A stretch of DNA of 17,669 nt from assembly GCA_012519875.1 (NCBI GenBank), contig JAAYPL010000087.1:1-17669 (forward strand). Direction: 5' to 3'. Positions 1 to 7,357 of this stretch are shown here, piece after piece. A model generated the notes under the pieces. That model had not been told where the DNA came from and searched no databases. It saw nothing but the letters and a program-made list of their open reading frames with translations. The stretch is from Clostridiaceae bacterium. GTDB lineage: Bacteria > Bacillota > Clostridia > Saccharofermentanales > UBA5734. Every line of letters begins with the position of its first letter. Positions within the stretch are counted from its first letter, which is position 1. The translations under genes and the position numbers were made by a program.

Positions 1-35
1 CAGGCTGGCATTCTAACCGGCTGAACTACTGCGCC
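1..35 (-). tRNA. tRNA-Asp (probably GTC), cut by the window edge
   Basis: This is the 5' half of a tRNA on the minus strand, truncated at the first base of the window. The acceptor strand GGCGCAG, T8-A9, D-stem GTTC/GAAT, a D-loop with GG, and anticodon stem CCAGC followed by loop bases CTG are all visible. Sequence stops at base 34, a G, so the anticodon is GNN. The D-arm and anticodon-stem pattern resembles bacterial tRNA-Asp(GTC), but the two deciding anticodon bases are outside the window. It lies 14 bases after the tRNA-Val 3' end and is probably on the same transcript. Confidence 0.75.
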
Positions 36-49
36 GTATATCGGAATGT

Positions 50-125
50 TGGTGGGAGCTACAGGACTCGAACCTGTGACCCCCTGCTTGTAAGGCAGAT
101 GCTCTCCCAGCTGAGCTAAGCTCCC
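50..125 (-). tRNA. tRNA-Val (TAC)
   Basis: A complete 76-base tRNA with an encoded CCA end (50-52 on the plus strand reads tgg). The acceptor pairs GGGAGCT with AGCTCCC. The D-arm is GCTC/GAGC, the anticodon loop is CTTACAA with anticodon TAC at 90-92, and the T-arm carries GGTTCGAACC. The anticodon assigns it to valine. It is the first tRNA behind the promoter at 155-183 and precedes the partial tRNA-Asp. Confidence 0.97.
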
Positions 126-154
126 GTATCGCTCATGCCACGAGCGCAAGTGAA

Positions 155-183
155 AGTATAATCGATAGGAATAAGCTTGTCAA
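155..183 (-). promoter_or_regulatory. Sigma-A type promoter of the tRNA-Val/tRNA-Asp transcript
   Basis: Read on the minus strand, a perfect -35 box TTGACA (183-178) is followed by a 17-base spacer and a -10 box TATACT (160-155), five of six to consensus. Transcription would begin near 148, about 23 bases ahead of the tRNA-Val 5' end. Near-perfect boxes and spacing suit a strong stable-RNA promoter. I see no convincing terminator for tatD in the gap 126-242: the GC-rich stretch at 203-226 does not fold into a clean stem followed by a T run. Read-through from tatD is therefore possible. Confidence 0.85.
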
Positions 184-242
184 CAATTCGGGTAATTTTT
201 GTCGGCCCGCCGCCCCGTCGCTCCGGCTGTTCTTATTATCCG

Positions 243-1073
243 CTAATCAACGTCCGTTAGGCGGAATGCGCGGCAAGCGTTGTCAAAAGTCAGCCGGGCA
301 ATTTCAGCTTGGGGCACGCCCCGGATTTCGGCTACCTTTTGGCCGATCAGCGGAAGGTTAGCCGGTTCATTGCGTTGTCCGCGCTTGGGAACCGGTGTCA
401 AATAAGGACTGTCGGTTTCCAGAAGCAGCCGGTCGGGTGGGCATTGATGAACCACATCCAAGGTTTTGCGGGCATTTTTATAAGTGACCGGCCCATCAAT
501 GCCGATGAAAAAACCCATTTTTCGCACGATGACCGCCGTCTCCGGACTGCCGGAAAAGCAGTGAAAAACACCGGGCGATGCGTGAAGGCGACCGGTAGCG
601 GCCTGTTGACGCAAGATCTCGAGACAGTCGGCTGTGGCCTCCCGTTCATGAATAATTAAGGGCAGATTTAACGCATATGCCAGATCAAGCTGCTGGCGGA
701 AAACCTCTCTTTGAACGTGGCGAGGCGAATGATCGTAGTGATAGTCCAAGCCCGTTTCGCCGATTGCAACGATAAACGGCCGGCTTGCGGGCGTGATCAT
801 TCGGCGCAGGCGCTCTGTTCCGTCCGAGCCATATTTTGACGCTTCATGAGGATGGCAGCCAATTGATGTCCACAAACGAATCGCCCTACCGGCACCGGTT
901 TTCTGTGTTCTGTGCCGTACGGCCAAAGACAGCGCCCGTTGCGAGTCAATGTGGTCCGAAGCCGGCAGGATGATGCGTGTAACGCCGGCTGCAAGAGCTC
1001 TTTCCAGAACAGTACCAAGATCAGAAGCAAATGCGCTGTCCTGGATGTGTGCATGTGAATCAAACCATTGCAT
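243..1073 (-). CDS. tatD: TatD-family metal-dependent deoxyribonuclease/hydrolase
   Basis: The 276-residue protein has the normal length for a TatD (YabD) TIM-barrel hydrolase. Metal-ligand motifs appear in order: HAH at residues 7-9, E106 in GETGLD, H142 in LIIHERE, H171 in FHCFSG, and D221 in TDSPYLTP (220-227), with the conserved NEP at 235-237. TatD enzymes are cytoplasmic 3'-5' DNases or related phosphodiesterases linked to DNA repair and quality control; the exact substrate here is inferred only. The ATG lies 2 bases after the metG stop, and its ribosome site GAGGT is inside the metG end, so the two genes are co-translated. The metG-tatD pairing matches metS-yabD of B. subtilis. Confidence 0.95.
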   Translation of the reverse strand: MQWFDSHAHIQDSAFASDLGTVLERALAAGVTRIILPASDHIDSQRALSLAVRHRTQKTGAGRAIRLWTSIGCHPHEASKYGSDGTERLRRMITPASRPFIVAIGETGLDYHYDHSPRHVQREVFRQQLDLAYALNLPLIIHEREATADCLEILRQQAATGRLHASPGVFHCFSGSPETAVIVRKMGFFIGIDGPVTYKNARKTLDVVHQCPPDRLLLETDSPYLTPVPKRGQRNEPANLPLIGQKVAEIRGVPQAEIARLTFDNACRAFRLTDVD

Positions 1074-1075
1074 AT

Positions 1076-3037
1076 TCAGCTGACCTCGGATCCGGCCGGC
1101 ACCGGCTCATCAACGGTCAACAGGCGGTAGCCTTCTTTTGTTGCCGCGCACAGGAGCATGCCGTTGGACTCCATACCTCGGATTTTACGGGGCTGGAGAT
1201 TGCTGACGACGATAACCTGACGGCCCGGCAGTTCCTCCGGTTGATAAGACTGAGCAATGCCGGACACAATCTGACGGATTTCGTTACCCATATCGATTTG
1301 TGAGCAAAGAAGCTTGTCGGATCCTTTTACCTTTTCACAAGAGATCACCGTTCCGACTTGAAGATTGACTTTGAGAAAGTCGGCAAATTCAATCAAAGCC
1401 ACACCTTCTGCTTCGAGCTCCGGATCCGTTTTGACAGGTGCGTCAGAGGTAGCGGCAGCCTGTTGCTGAGCAGCCAGGATAGCGTCCAGTTCCGCAATTT
1501 CCTTAACGATGTCAATGCGTGGGAAAATCGGGGGGCCTTTGACCACACCGCCGGTGGTCCGGTAAAGGCCGAAGGTTGCCGCAGACTGCCAGCTGCGAAG
1601 CTTCGGATCATCCACGCCGAGCATGGCGTGAATTTTTGCCGGCGTCGAAGGCATAAATGGCTCCAGAAGAATTCCGATAATCCTGATTGATTCGGCCAGG
1701 TTAAAAAGAACCGTGCCCAATCGGGAAGCTTTTTCCGGTGAGCGGGCCAAAATCCAAGGTGTCGTGTCATCGATATATTTGTTGCTGCGGCCGATAACTT
1801 TCCAGATCTCAGTCAATGCTTGGCTGAACTGAAGTTTTTCCAGCCACCCTTCAACCCGGGCGGGCAGCTCCCGGCACGCATCAATCAATTCTTCATCAGG
1901 GGAATCGGGCGTTGAATCCGCCGGCAGCCCTTCAGGAAAATACTTTTCGATCATCGCCACTGTACGACTGACCAAGTTGCCCAGGTCGTTTGCCAAGTCG
2001 GAATTAATACGATTGATCAGGGCTTCGTTGGAAAAGATACCGTCAGACCCGAACGGGACTTCGCGCAATAAAAAATAGCGAATGGCGTCCACACTGTATT
2101 TTTGACAAAGAAAAACCGGATCAATAACATTGCCTTTGGATTTGGACATTTTGCCGTCTTTAAAAAGCAGCCACCCATGCCCATAGATCTGTTTAGGCAA
2201 CGGCAGGTCCAGCGCCATCAACATAGCCGGCCAGATAATGGTGTGAAAGCGGACGATTTCTTTGCCAACCAGATGAACATTCGCCGGCCAGAAATGATGG
2301 AAATCCTTCTTTTGGTCGGGGTATCCCAAGGCCGTAATATAGTTGGAAAGTGCATCAATCCAGACATAGATCACATGTTCGGAATCAAACGGAACCTTGA
2401 CTCCCCAGTCAAAGGTGGTACGCGAAACACAAAGATCTTCCAGGCCGGGACGCAAAAAGTTTTGCAGCATTTCATTGGCGCGGCTGATCGGCTGTACAAA
2501 ATCAGGATCATTCTCAAAGAGGTCGATCAGCGCCTGGGTATATTTTGACAGGCGGAAAAAATAGCTTTCCTCGCAGGTCAGCTCGACCTCTCGTCCACAG
2601 TCCGGACATTTTCCGTTGTCCAGCTGCGTTTCTGTCCAGAACGATTCGCAAGGCGTACAGTACCAGCCTTCGTATTGGCTCTTATAAATATCACCCTTGT
2701 CGTATAAAGTCTGAAAAATATGCTGAATGCCCCGGTAATGCTCCTCGTCCGTGGTTCGGATAAAACGGTCATATGAGATATTCAGCAGTTGCCAGAGATC
2801 TTTGATTCCGGATACGATTTCATCCACGTACGCCTGCGGCGTCACACCGCAAGACTCGGCCATGCGCTGTATTTTCTGCCCGTGTTCGTCCGTTCCGGTC
2901 AGGAACATAACATCGTAGCCGGCAAGGCGCTTGTAGCGAGCCATAACATCCGCCGCAACAGTGGTGTAAGAATGACCGATATGCAGCTTGCCGCTGGGAT
3001 AGTAAATCGGAGTTGTAATATAGTAGGTTGGCTTCAT
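1076..3037 (-). CDS. metG: Methionyl-tRNA synthetase with C-terminal tRNA-binding domain
   Basis: This 653-residue class I synthetase charges tRNA-Met with methionine in the cytoplasm. The HIGH signature is at 19-22 (KLHIGHSY) and KMSKS at 297-301. A zinc knuckle has C127, C130, C144 and C147 (CTPC...CPDC). The alpha-helical anticodon-binding region spans about 370-510. The C-terminal part from about 555, starting near LQVGTVISCEKVKGSDKL, is a Trbp111/EMAP-type OB-fold tRNA-binding domain that usually drives dimerisation. An Ala/Gln-rich linker at about 525-540 separates it from the body. The start has a strong site AGGAGG 9-10 bases upstream. No T-box leader is visible: only 69 bases separate it from rsmI. 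Confidence 0.98.
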   Translation of the reverse strand: MKPTYYITTPIYYPSGKLHIGHSYTTVAADVMARYKRLAGYDVMFLTGTDEHGQKIQRMAESCGVTPQAYVDEIVSGIKDLWQLLNISYDRFIRTTDEEHYRGIQHIFQTLYDKGDIYKSQYEGWYCTPCESFWTETQLDNGKCPDCGREVELTCEESYFFRLSKYTQALIDLFENDPDFVQPISRANEMLQNFLRPGLEDLCVSRTTFDWGVKVPFDSEHVIYVWIDALSNYITALGYPDQKKDFHHFWPANVHLVGKEIVRFHTIIWPAMLMALDLPLPKQIYGHGWLLFKDGKMSKSKGNVIDPVFLCQKYSVDAIRYFLLREVPFGSDGIFSNEALINRINSDLANDLGNLVSRTVAMIEKYFPEGLPADSTPDSPDEELIDACRELPARVEGWLEKLQFSQALTEIWKVIGRSNKYIDDTTPWILARSPEKASRLGTVLFNLAESIRIIGILLEPFMPSTPAKIHAMLGVDDPKLRSWQSAATFGLYRTTGGVVKGPPIFPRIDIVKEIAELDAILAAQQQAAATSDAPVKTDPELEAEGVALIEFADFLKVNLQVGTVISCEKVKGSDKLLCSQIDMGNEIRQIVSGIAQSYQPEELPGRQVIVVSNLQPRKIRGMESNGMLLCAATKEGYRLLTVDEPVPAGSEVS

Positions 3038-3081
3038 AAAGGAACATCCTCCTGGATGAAAAATGAATAAATAGTCAAATC

Positions 3082-3087
3082 ATTATA
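3082..3087 (-). promoter_or_regulatory. Possible -10 box ahead of metG
   Basis: In the 69-base gap between rsmI and metG the minus strand carries a perfect TATAAT (3087-3082), 45 bases ahead of the metG ATG. No good -35 sequence sits 16-18 bases upstream; the best match is two of six. It could be a weak internal promoter, or chance in an AT-rich gap. metG can also be read from upstream, since I see no terminator after rsmI. Confidence 0.3.
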
Positions 3088-3106
3088 CAATGAAAGTTTT
3101 TTTCTG

Positions 3107-4054
3107 TTACATATCACGCCAGAGTTCCAGGGCTCTCTGATAGACATCATTTCGGCTCATACCGGTTTGCTCGATACAAATACGGACCGCATCTTTTATT
3201 GTAAGGTCAGCCGCCCGGGCCAGGTCGAGCAGTACCATAACCAAATCTGCTGCCGGCGGCTCTCCATTGGACGCCGGTTCCACCGGCTCATCTCGCCCAA
3301 GTCGTTGCTGAAAAGCAATCGTCCCCTCAAGAACAAGGACATATTCACCCCTTGGCGTCTTCTCGCGATACCAATGGATGAGATCAGCGACCGTTAGCCT
3401 TAAAAATTCCTCATGCCGCTTGGTTAACTCACGCGCCACGGTCATCCGGCGCACAGAAAGACCGGCAGCGGCGAAATCCTCCAATGTCCGCAACAGCCTA
3501 TGAGGCGCCTCATAGATCACACTGGTGTATTGTTGCGCTGCAATCTCAGCAATCCTTTCCTTACGTAACTTACCCGTGGCCGGAATAAACCCTTCAAACA
3601 TAAAGCGTTCCGTTGAAAGACCGGAGGCCGCCAGTCCTGTCAAAGCCGCACTGGGGCCCGGGACAACCGTAACCGGGATTTGCAGGTCGACGCACCGGAA
3701 AACCAGCTCGTTTCCGGGATCCGATATGCAGGGCATGCCGGCATCCGAAACCAAGGCCAGACTGCTTCCTTTCTGCAATAAATCAATCAGGATTGGTGTC
3801 TTTGCCACCCGATTATGCTCATGGTAGCTTTCCATGCGCTTACGGATACCAAGATGACTCAACAAACGCAGAGTATGACGGGTATCTTCGGCGGCAATCA
3901 AATCAACATTTGCTAAAACCGCCGCCGCCCGTGGCGAAAGATCTCCCAGATTGCCGATTGGGGTTCCGACCAAATAAAGCGTCCCCGGTTGCACCTTAAA
4001 TTTCAACGACTGATCGTCTCGTGACAAAGAACCGGTATCTTGATTTTGGATCAT
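3107..4054 (-). CDS. rsmI: 16S rRNA (cytidine-1402 2'-O)-methyltransferase
   Basis: RsmI uses SAM to methylate the ribose of C1402 in the decoding centre of 16S rRNA. From the ATG at 4054 the product is 315 residues. It shows the tetrapyrrole-methylase fold motifs VGTPIGNLGD (29-38), AAEDTR (54-59), SDAGMPCISDPG (103-114), PGPSA (132-136), EAPHR (182-186), and the RsmI-specific ARELTKRHEE (207-216) and RGEYVLVL (235-242). The start is uncertain. An in-frame ATG at 4099 adds 15 residues and has GGGGAG seven bases upstream, while 4054 has a G-rich stretch but no textbook site. The frame stays open to 4306, but that extension is the ferredoxin gene read in another frame. The equivalent of B. subtilis yabC, which also lies upstream of metS. 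Confidence 0.95.
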   Translation of the reverse strand: MIQNQDTGSLSRDDQSLKFKVQPGTLYLVGTPIGNLGDLSPRAAAVLANVDLIAAEDTRHTLRLLSHLGIRKRMESYHEHNRVAKTPILIDLLQKGSSLALVSDAGMPCISDPGNELVFRCVDLQIPVTVVPGPSAALTGLAASGLSTERFMFEGFIPATGKLRKERIAEIAAQQYTSVIYEAPHRLLRTLEDFAAAGLSVRRMTVARELTKRHEEFLRLTVADLIHWYREKTPRGEYVLVLEGTIAFQQRLGRDEPVEPASNGEPPAADLVMVLLDLARAADLTIKDAVRICIEQTGMSRNDVYQRALELWRDM

Positions 4055-4112
4055 ATTCCAACCCCCATATGCCCTATATGCCTTTACATGAAGACGCATA
4101 TTGCCGCTCCCC

Positions 4113-4145
4113 GCAAAAAGAAAAAGGGAAAGCCGCTGCCTTCCC
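4113..4145 (-). terminator. Intrinsic terminator after the ferredoxin gene
   Basis: Read on the minus strand, an 8-bp stem (4145-4138 with 4133-4126; GGGAAGGC with GCTTTCCC, one G-T pair) closes a 4-base loop and is followed by TTTTTCTTTTT. This is a standard rho-independent structure 24 bases after the ferredoxin stop. It should end most transcription from the decarboxylase-tmk-darA-holB-ricT-ferredoxin unit. rsmI starts 14-59 bases further on, so it depends on read-through or a promoter I cannot see. Confidence 0.85.
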
Positions 4146-4169
4146 TCTCTTGTACGGTTATTGACCGAC

Positions 4170-4340
4170 TCAGCCGGCTGATATCGCACCGGTCGGACAA
4201 ACAGCCTCACAGGCACCACAGTCGAGACAGATATCAGGATCGATAACATACTGCATGTCACCGGCTGATATCGCACCAACCGGGCATTCAGCCTCGCAAG
4301 CACCACAAGAGATGCAGGAATCCGAAATCACATAGGCCAT
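4170..4340 (-). CDS. Small 2[4Fe-4S] ferredoxin
   Basis: This 56-residue gene was found by reading the minus strand between ricT and rsmI. Its start has a very good ribosome site (GGAGGTG, 6 bases before ATG). Two CxxCxxCxxxCP cluster motifs are present: C9, C12, C15, C19-P20 and C38, C41, C44, C48-P49. The product is a clostridial-type low-potential electron carrier of the cytoplasm, and its length is normal for that family. The two halves are almost the same sequence (29-residue repeat unit; both end GAISAG). It sits 43 bases after ricT, whose product also binds Fe-S clusters, and just before a terminator. The electron partner cannot be told from the sequence. Confidence 0.95.
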   Translation of the reverse strand: MAYVISDSCISCGACEAECPVGAISAGDMQYVIDPDICLDCGACEAVCPTGAISAG

Positions 4341-4383
4341 ATGAACACCTCCAATTCTTTGACAATTCTATCACCTCATTGGA

Positions 4384-5319
4384 TTAAGGGCAAGCCGGAT
4401 TTATTGCGGGATTGCATGGATCAATCCTGTTCGTCAATTCATCGGAATCTTCACGGTGCTGCAGCTGGTGAGCAGCGGGATAACTCCCCTGTCCCCTTTG
4501 CTCCGGTTTGTCGTCGACAATTTCTACGTCCTGGCTCGGGAGAGCAACCAGATCGGACTCCCCTCCACGATCCAAACGGACTGTGACCGTCTCTTTAAGT
4601 AAATTGACCGACTCGACCGTACCCTGACCTTCGGCGGTCATCACCGTCTGGCCGGGACGAGGAAGGCGCGATCGGGCATCAACATAGGCTTCCTGTTCAT
4701 ATTTCAAACAGCACATCAGCCGACCGCAGTTGCCGGAAATCTTCGCCGGATTCATGGAAAGATTTTGTGCCTTGGCCATTTTAATCGAAACCGGAACAAA
4801 ATCCTGCAAAAAAGAGCTGCAGCAAAGCTCGCGGCCGCAAATGCCGAGGCCGCCAATCATACGGGCTTCATCCCGAACACCGATTTGCCGCAATTCAATT
4901 CGGGTACGGAACTGTGAAGCCAGATCTTTGACCAGCTCCCTAAAGTCCACGCGACCATCCGCTGTGAAATAGAAGATAATCTTGTGGCCGTCAAATGTAT
5001 ACTCAACATTGACCAGCTGCATTTCCAGATCGCGTTTTTCAATTTTTTCTCTGCAAATCTGGAAAGCCTCGATCTCTTTCAGATTGTTGGCTTCATACTG
5101 AGCCAGATCCTCCGGTGTTGCCACCCGCAGAATTTCTTTCAGCGGAGCAACCAGCTTGTCCGTGGGAAGATCAATGATGTCCTCTGAAACTATGCCAAGC
5201 TCAACACCTTGAGACGTCTCGACAATAACGGCTTCACCCCGTTGGACCGGATGGTTTCCCGGACTGAAATGATATGCTTTTCCGCCCCCGCGGAAACGGA
5301 CACCGATCACATCAGGCAT
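4384..5319 (-). CDS. ricT: RicT/YaaT, PSP1-domain regulator of RNA processing
   Basis: The 311-residue PSP1-domain protein matches B. subtilis YaaT (RicT). With RicA (YmcA) and RicF (YlbF), RicT binds two [4Fe-4S] clusters and directs RNase Y maturation of mRNAs; it also affects sporulation and biofilm formation. Six conserved cysteines are present at 161, 166, 167 (GLGICGRELCC) and 198, 203, 204 (GNCGRLMCC), the residues expected for cluster ligation. The N-terminal MPDVIGVRFR and PSP1 core cover about 1-210. The last 40 residues, from about 272, are polar, low in complexity and unlike the family core. The start overlaps the holB end by 8 bases. RicA and RicF are not in the window. Confidence 0.93.
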   Translation of the reverse strand: MPDVIGVRFRGGGKAYHFSPGNHPVQRGEAVIVETSQGVELGIVSEDIIDLPTDKLVAPLKEILRVATPEDLAQYEANNLKEIEAFQICREKIEKRDLEMQLVNVEYTFDGHKIIFYFTADGRVDFRELVKDLASQFRTRIELRQIGVRDEARMIGGLGICGRELCCSSFLQDFVPVSIKMAKAQNLSMNPAKISGNCGRLMCCLKYEQEAYVDARSRLPRPGQTVMTAEGQGTVESVNLLKETVTVRLDRGGESDLVALPSQDVEIVDDKPEQRGQGSYPAAHQLQHREDSDELTNRIDPCNPAINPACP

Positions 5320-6328
5320 AATGGAACTCCTTTCGTAGGTTCAGCAAAAGATTACATACCAGTCCCTCATAGCTGGCATTAAGTGTCAGGCCGCGCCGGG
5401 CGGCCAGGAGTGCACCATAGGCCGCAGTCAGCCGATCGACAGCTTCCCGAGGCTTTGTTTCGGCAACCAAGCCGCTTTTCAGCAACGAAATTTGGTCTTG
5501 GTTGGTAATCAGTCTGTGATCCCGACTGAGCGCAAAAACAATCTGGTCACGGATCAGGCTCCCCAGGATATCGAAAATCATAGCCGTGGCCTCCCGATTG
5601 CTTTCAAAAAACCGATAACCTTGTGTCAGCAATTCCGCCCGGGATTGGCGGCCGATGTTCTTGAAAAACACCAAGGTTTCCTGACGAAGGTCATGAAAAG
5701 CCCGGGTGCTGGCCAGATCCAGCGCAACACCTCCCAATCCGCCGGAAAAGCGGCTGTAAAAGGCTGATTTTTCGCCTGCTTCAATGCCGTTTTTTTCCAG
5801 GATAGCCGATATTTCATCCGGTGTGTAACGCTGCAGTGTGATAAGGGTTACACGCGAAAGAATCGTCGGCAGCAAGCGCTCGGGGCCAATAATCGTCAAA
5901 AGAAAAAAACAGTATTCCGGCGGCTCTTCCAAGGTTTTGAGCAACGCGTTCTGACCCTGTTCATTGAGATGGTCGTCAGCCAAAAGGTAGACCTTGCGGT
6001 CACCAAATTGAGGTCGCAGGTCAACATCACGGCAAACAGCCTGCCGTACCCGATCAATCTTGATGTTTTTTTCTTTCGGCTCGAGCTGCAATTCACGATA
6101 ATCAGGATGAACTCCGTGATCAAAATGCCGACAGGAAAGGCACTGGCCACAAGCACCGTCTTTTCCCGATTGCCGGCAAAGAAGCGCTTGGGCAAATTTC
6201 CGGGCAAGGAAGGTTTTACCGATACCGTCCGGGCCTATAAAAGCATACGCATGCCCCGGAGCGCCCGTCAAAGCGGCTCCAAGGCGCGCCTTGGCTTTGG
6301 TCTGGCCAATAACTGAAGAAAAAGTCAT
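5312..6328 (-). CDS. holB: DNA polymerase III delta-prime subunit (clamp loader)
   Basis: Delta-prime is part of the clamp-loader complex that places the sliding clamp on DNA. From ATG 6328 the product is 338 residues, close to B. subtilis HolB (329). It has an AAA+ Walker A GPDGIGKT (32-39), a zinc finger (CRQSGKDGACGQCLSC region, about 48-65), an acidic loop near LLADDHLNEQGQNALLKTLE with EEPPE, and a sensor-type SRVTLI. The frame continues 37 codons further upstream, but these lie within darA and have no family match. ATG 6328 comes 1 base after the darA stop, with only a weak site, so coupled translation is likely. B. subtilis has yaaR between these two genes; here it is absent. Confidence 0.94.
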   Translation of the reverse strand: MTFSSVIGQTKAKARLGAALTGAPGHAYAFIGPDGIGKTFLARKFAQALLCRQSGKDGACGQCLSCRHFDHGVHPDYRELQLEPKEKNIKIDRVRQAVCRDVDLRPQFGDRKVYLLADDHLNEQGQNALLKTLEEPPEYCFFLLTIIGPERLLPTILSRVTLITLQRYTPDEISAILEKNGIEAGEKSAFYSRFSGGLGGVALDLASTRAFHDLRQETLVFFKNIGRQSRAELLTQGYRFFESNREATAMIFDILGSLIRDQIVFALSRDHRLITNQDQISLLKSGLVAETKPREAVDRLTAAYGALLAARRGLTLNASYEGLVCNLLLNLRKEFHYA

Positions 6329-6329
6329 T

Positions 6330-6659
6330 CTATATTTTCTCAAAATGCTCGACGTTGACAACAAAAATTGTAGCACCGCCAACCACGATTTCAACCGGAT
6401 ACGGAACGAAGGATCCTCCCATGGAAATAGGAGCAACACTGGTATTGATAGCCGCTTGGCGACTGCTGGAATACTTGCGGATAATTCCGAGCACCTCTTC
6501 CAGCTGCTCAGCGTTAACGACGATCATCAGCGTTGTGTTGCCCGACCGCAAAAATCCGCCGGATGAGTTCAGCTTGGTTACCCGATATCCCGAATTGTTG
6601 AGTTCGGCCATCAGTCGCGGGCTGTCTTCGTCTTGTACAATTGCAAAAATCAATTTCAT
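6330..6659 (-). CDS. darA: Cyclic-di-AMP receptor DarA (PII-like, YaaQ)
   Basis: A 109-residue PII-like signalling protein, the same length as B. subtilis DarA. It forms trimers that bind c-di-AMP; its downstream target is unknown. Visible family features are MKLIFAIVQDED at the N-terminus, the nucleotide-binding stretch SSGGFLRSGNTTL (about residues 32-44), and the C-terminal GGATIFVVNVEHFE. The start at 6659 is set by GGGAGGG nine bases upstream and by an ATGA overlap with the tmk stop; an upstream in-frame start (6677) would lie within tmk. Tight linkage to tmk and holB is the normal arrangement in Bacillota. Confidence 0.95.
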   Translation of the reverse strand: MKLIFAIVQDEDSPRLMAELNNSGYRVTKLNSSGGFLRSGNTTLMIVVNAEQLEEVLGIIRKYSSSRQAAINTSVAPISMGGSFVPYPVEIVVGGATIFVVNVEHFEKI

Positions 6660-7336
6660 ATGCTTAAGCCCTCCCAAATTTTGCTGAAAACTTCTTGTGC
6701 AAGTGCCTTTGCCGGTTGTCCGGCATCCACGACGATAAACCGTTGCGGCTCATCGGCAGCAATGGCAAGATAACCCTCGCGAACCCGTTCCATAAACATC
6801 CTGCCCTCGATGTCCAATCGATCAGTCTTTTCCGGCCGTTTGCCCAGCCGCTCAAGGGCCGCTTCAGGCGACAAATCCAACAAAACCGTCCGATCCGGTC
6901 GGCAGTTGCCCACGGCCAGGTTGTTGATCCTCTCGATGACCTCCAGATCGACGCCACGACCGTATCCTTGATAGGCCAGCGTTGAATCCAGAAACCGGTC
7001 GCAGATAACCCATGTGCCCACGGCCAAGGCCGGCCGGATAACCTCACGAACCAATTGCGCTCGCGCAGCTGCAAACAGCAACATCTCCGATTCGTTGCAC
7101 ATACCCGTGTGCCGGTTATCCAGAAGGATCTGCCGGATGGCTTCGCCGATGACTGTTCCGCCAGGTTCACGAAGCTTCAGAACGCTGATGCCTTGCTTCC
7201 GTATGGCGGATGCCAGGCTGTTGATCTGCGTCGTTTTGCCGGTTCCGTCGATTCCCTCCAGCGTGATCAAGCGACCCGGCCCGGAGAGGTTTTGCGACCG
7301 GAAGCCCATCGGTTTTTCACCATTATTATACAACAT
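6656..7336 (-). CDS. tmk: Thymidylate kinase
   Basis: dTMP kinase phosphorylates dTMP to dTDP for DNA synthesis. The 226-residue protein has P-loop EGIDGTGKTT (27-36), REPGG (56-60), DRFLDSTLAYQG (113-124) and a LID region at about 163-175 (RLGKRPEKTDRLD). The start at 7336 has GGGAG five bases upstream. A second ATG nine codons on (7309) also precedes the core, so the first residues are uncertain by that amount. It follows the decarboxylase by 21 bases and ends in an ATGA overlap with darA, so these genes are one transcript. Confidence 0.97.
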   Translation of the reverse strand: MLYNNGEKPMGFRSQNLSGPGRLITLEGIDGTGKTTQINSLASAIRKQGISVLKLREPGGTVIGEAIRQILLDNRHTGMCNESEMLLFAAARAQLVREVIRPALAVGTWVICDRFLDSTLAYQGYGRGVDLEVIERINNLAVGNCRPDRTVLLDLSPEAALERLGKRPEKTDRLDIEGRMFMERVREGYLAIAADEPQRFIVVDAGQPAKALAQEVFSKIWEGLSI

Positions 7337-7357
7337 ATCCGCTCCCGATAAAACCGA

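Noticed and set aside
200..230. GC-rich stretch after tatD as a terminator
   Set aside because: The bases do not form a continuous stem and no T run follows on the minus strand.
4055..4306. Longer N-terminus for RsmI (84 more residues from 4306)
   Set aside because: Those codons are the ferredoxin gene and its terminator read in another frame on the same strand; the duplicated VRYQP segments mirror the ferredoxin repeat, and family homology begins near 3990. Only the 4099 start remains as an alternative.
6329..6439. Extension of HolB by 37 residues
   Set aside because: It lies within darA in another frame; delta-prime homology starts at MTFSSVIGQ and ATG 6328 follows the darA stop by one base.
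7320..7336. TATAAT within the first codons of tmk as a promoter
   Set aside because: No acceptable -35 box lies 16-18 bases upstream (two of six at best) and it would start inside tmk.
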